Source: an uncultured Alloprevotella sp.
GTDB taxonomy: Bacteria > Bacteroidota > Bacteroidia > Bacteroidales > Bacteroidaceae
Assembly: GCA_944322325.1 (NCBI GenBank)
Contig: CALUOQ010000001.1
Coordinates: 248,001 to 312,000, forward strand
Direction of reading: 5' to 3'
DNA length: 64,000 nucleotides
Both the position numbers and the translations under genes were made by a program. The notes under the pieces were generated by a model that was not told the origin of the DNA, searched no databases, and saw only the letters and a program-made list of their open reading frames with translations. This document shows, piece by piece, positions 62,678 through 64,000 of the stretch (its first letter is position 1; each line of letters opens with the position of its first letter).

Positions 62678-64000
62678 TTACAGCTTCACTTTCTCCTTGG
62701 CGGGCTTCGACTCGTTCTGTAGGCGGTCGAGGGCCGTGACCACGTAGGTATACTTCGTTCGGCCGTCGTTGTAGGGCAGTTTATAGTAAGTATGCCGCGT
62801 CACGGCGACAATGTGCGACGGGTCGGACGTATCGATCTTTTCGCCCGGGGCAAAGCGATAGACGACATACTGCTGCGCCACGTCCATGTAGTGCTTGGCC
62901 TTGGGCGCGGTCCAGAAGAGCATGAGTCCGTCGGACGTCCATACGTCCTTCAGTCGCCGCACTTTCTTGGGGGCCTCGTCGTCGATGAAAGGCATAAGGG
63001 GCTGCAAGGCGGGATAGCGGTGGTACACCTTGCTCAGGGCGGTGGCATAGTTGCCCGGATTGTCGACCAGCGAAGCCGCATACCACTGACAGCTGCCATT
63101 GACAGCCGGGAGCGAGCGTTGCAGCTGCATTTTGCGCGGCAGCTGGTGGCTGGCCGGATTGGCCGGGTCGGCGGCCTTGGCGGTGCGCAGCACGTCCTGA
63201 CCGATGATGAGGGGCCGCCCGCCGGCGTAGCGCGCCCACCATTTGACGAGGGTCTCATAGTCGGCCGCCTTGTGCCCTATCTCCCAATACACCTGCGGCA
63301 TCACGTAGTCCACCCATCCCTTGTCGACCCAATAGAGGACGTCGGCGTAGAGGTCGTCGTAGTTCTGCAAACCGCGCGTGTCGCTGCCGGGAATGTTGGA
63401 ACCGGGTTTCGCGTTATGGTAGATGCCGAAGGGCGAAATACCGAACTTCACCCACGGCTTGACGGTGTGCACCGTGTCGTAGAGTGCCTGCACGAGCAGG
63501 TTGACGTTGTACCTGCGCCAATTGGCCCGGCTGGCAATGCCGTTGGGGTGCGTCCGGTACGTGGCGTCGTCGGGGATGGCTTGCCCCGCGGCGGGATAGG
63601 GATAGAAATAGTCGTCCATGTGCAGCCCGTCGATGTCGTAGCGACGCACAATGTCGGCCGCAATCTGACAGATGTAGCGCCGGTTCTCCTCAAGACCGGG
63701 GTCGAAGTACAGCTGGTTGTCGTAGGCAAAAAAGCGTTCGGGATGCTGCACGTAGGGGTGGTTCGAAGCCAGCTGGGTGGTTCCTTTGGTCTTCGCACGG
63801 TAAGGGTTTATCCACGCGTGGAGCTCCATGCCGCGCGCGTGGCACTGCTCAATCATCCAGGCCAGGGGGTCCCAGTAAGGCTGGGGCGGCGTGCCTTGCC
63901 GGCCGGTGAGGAAGCGGCTCCAAGGCTCGTACGGGCTCTGATAAAGGGCGTCGCCCTCGGCACGGACCTGGAAGATGATGGCATTGATGCCGCAGGCCTT
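62678..64000 (-). CDS. Glycosyl hydrolase-like 10 (DUF187 family) protein, partial (N-terminus beyond window)
   Basis: 440 residues visible; the frame stays open to the window edge, so the ATG at 63856 is internal. The segment GINAIIFQVRAEGDALYQSP, then HAWINPYRAK, DGLHMDDYFYPYPA, WVDYVMPQVYWEIG and the region LIIGQDVLR match the family 10-like glycoside hydrolase (GHL10) barrel. Conserved acidic residues in LHMDDYF probably act in catalysis. The C-terminal part has an Fn3-like strand pattern (YTYVVTALDRLQNESKPA). It probably cleaves a bacterial or host glycan; the substrate is unknown. Confidence 0.9.
   Translation of the reverse strand, partial: KACGINAIIFQVRAEGDALYQSPYEPWSRFLTGRQGTPPQPYWDPLAWMIEQCHARGMELHAWINPYRAKTKGTTQLASNHPYVQHPERFFAYDNQLYFDPGLEENRRYICQIAADIVRRYDIDGLHMDDYFYPYPAAGQAIPDDATYRTHPNGIASRANWRRYNVNLLVQALYDTVHTVKPWVKFGISPFGIYHNAKPGSNIPGSDTRGLQNYDDLYADVLYWVDKGWVDYVMPQVYWEIGHKAADYETLVKWWARYAGGRPLIIGQDVLRTAKAADPANPASHQLPRKMQLQRSLPAVNGSCQWYAASLVDNPGNYATALSKVYHRYPALQPLMPFIDDEAPKKVRRLKDVWTSDGLMLFWTAPKAKHYMDVAQQYVVYRFAPGEKIDTSDPSHIVAVTRHTYYKLPYNDGRTKYTYVVTALDRLQNESKPAKEKVKL

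Overview
The window is a GC-rich, gene-dense chromosomal segment from a member of the Bacteroidota, most likely order Bacteroidales and possibly Prevotellaceae or a relative. I cannot name the species. The case rests on three things. Many genes and tRNAs are preceded by the Bacteroidota sigma factor -7 element TAnnTTTG rather than a TATAAT box. There are few convincing Shine-Dalgarno sequences. The families present are typical of the group: a type IX secretion plug protein, a secreted protease with a T9SS-like C-terminal tail, DUF4488, a DUF2582 winged helix, and WG-repeat and LamG/PKD proteins. No transposase, integrase, prophage, CRISPR array or rRNA was seen.

Layout. 1-2.1 kb (minus strand): a truncated lipoprotein, a YtxH/holin-like/coiled-coil membrane operon and a DUF4488 protein. 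2.2-7.6 kb (minus): dnaX, a histidine phosphatase, gpsA and lysS. 7.9-11.2 kb (minus): thiE-thiC-thi4 behind a TPP riboswitch. 11.3-21.3 kb (plus): a UvrD/PcrA helicase, a WG-repeat lipoprotein broken by an in-frame amber codon, a Sel1-TonB protein, the DUF177-rpmF-fabH group, era, der and a small lipoprotein. 21.4-24.0 kb (minus): nudC and a phosphoglucomutase. 24.5-26.7 kb (plus): yihY and an N-acetylglucosamine-kinase-like gene. 27.4 kb: rpsA. 29.3-32.7 kb (minus): pdxJ, a DJ-1 family gene and recG. 32.9-38.4 kb (plus): nadK, an ABC exporter, an aminotransferase, a LolC/E-type permease and tRNA-Pro. 38.6-41.8 kb (minus): a DUF2582 protein and pyrB-pyrI-glyA. 42.0-46.2 kb (plus): rubrerythrin, a YugP-like metallopeptidase, the T9SS plug protein, a 2-hydroxyacid dehydrogenase and a UPF0126 membrane protein. 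46.5-51.2 kb (minus): a 1541-residue secreted papain-like protein. 51.8-58.3 kb (plus): an AddA/AddB-like helicase-nuclease pair and a B3/B4 protein. 58.3-64 kb: a glycosyltransferase, tRNA-Thr, a transglutaminase-like membrane protein, a nitroreductase, tRNA-Ser and tRNA-Glu, and a truncated GH10-like protein.

Most genes are core housekeeping: replication and repair, translation, NAD, pyridoxal-P, thiamine and pyrimidine metabolism. The most unusual signal is a family of tandem 21-bp units built on palindromic cores (TCGCWGCGA and the variant ATCGTAGTACTTGT). It recurs at seven places: once in frame inside dnaX as a heptapeptide repeat, once as a perfect 63-bp palindrome, and otherwise in divergent, tandem and convergent intergenic regions. 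The 21-bp spacing equals two turns of B-DNA, so the cores and the A/T tracts between them stay on the same helical faces. I know of no named element matching it. Other points worth a second look are the amber-interrupted WG gene, a candidate small hairpin RNA near 59.6 kb, the face-to-face nadK/pdxJ promoters, and the sulfide-type (His) Thi4 in the thiamine operon.
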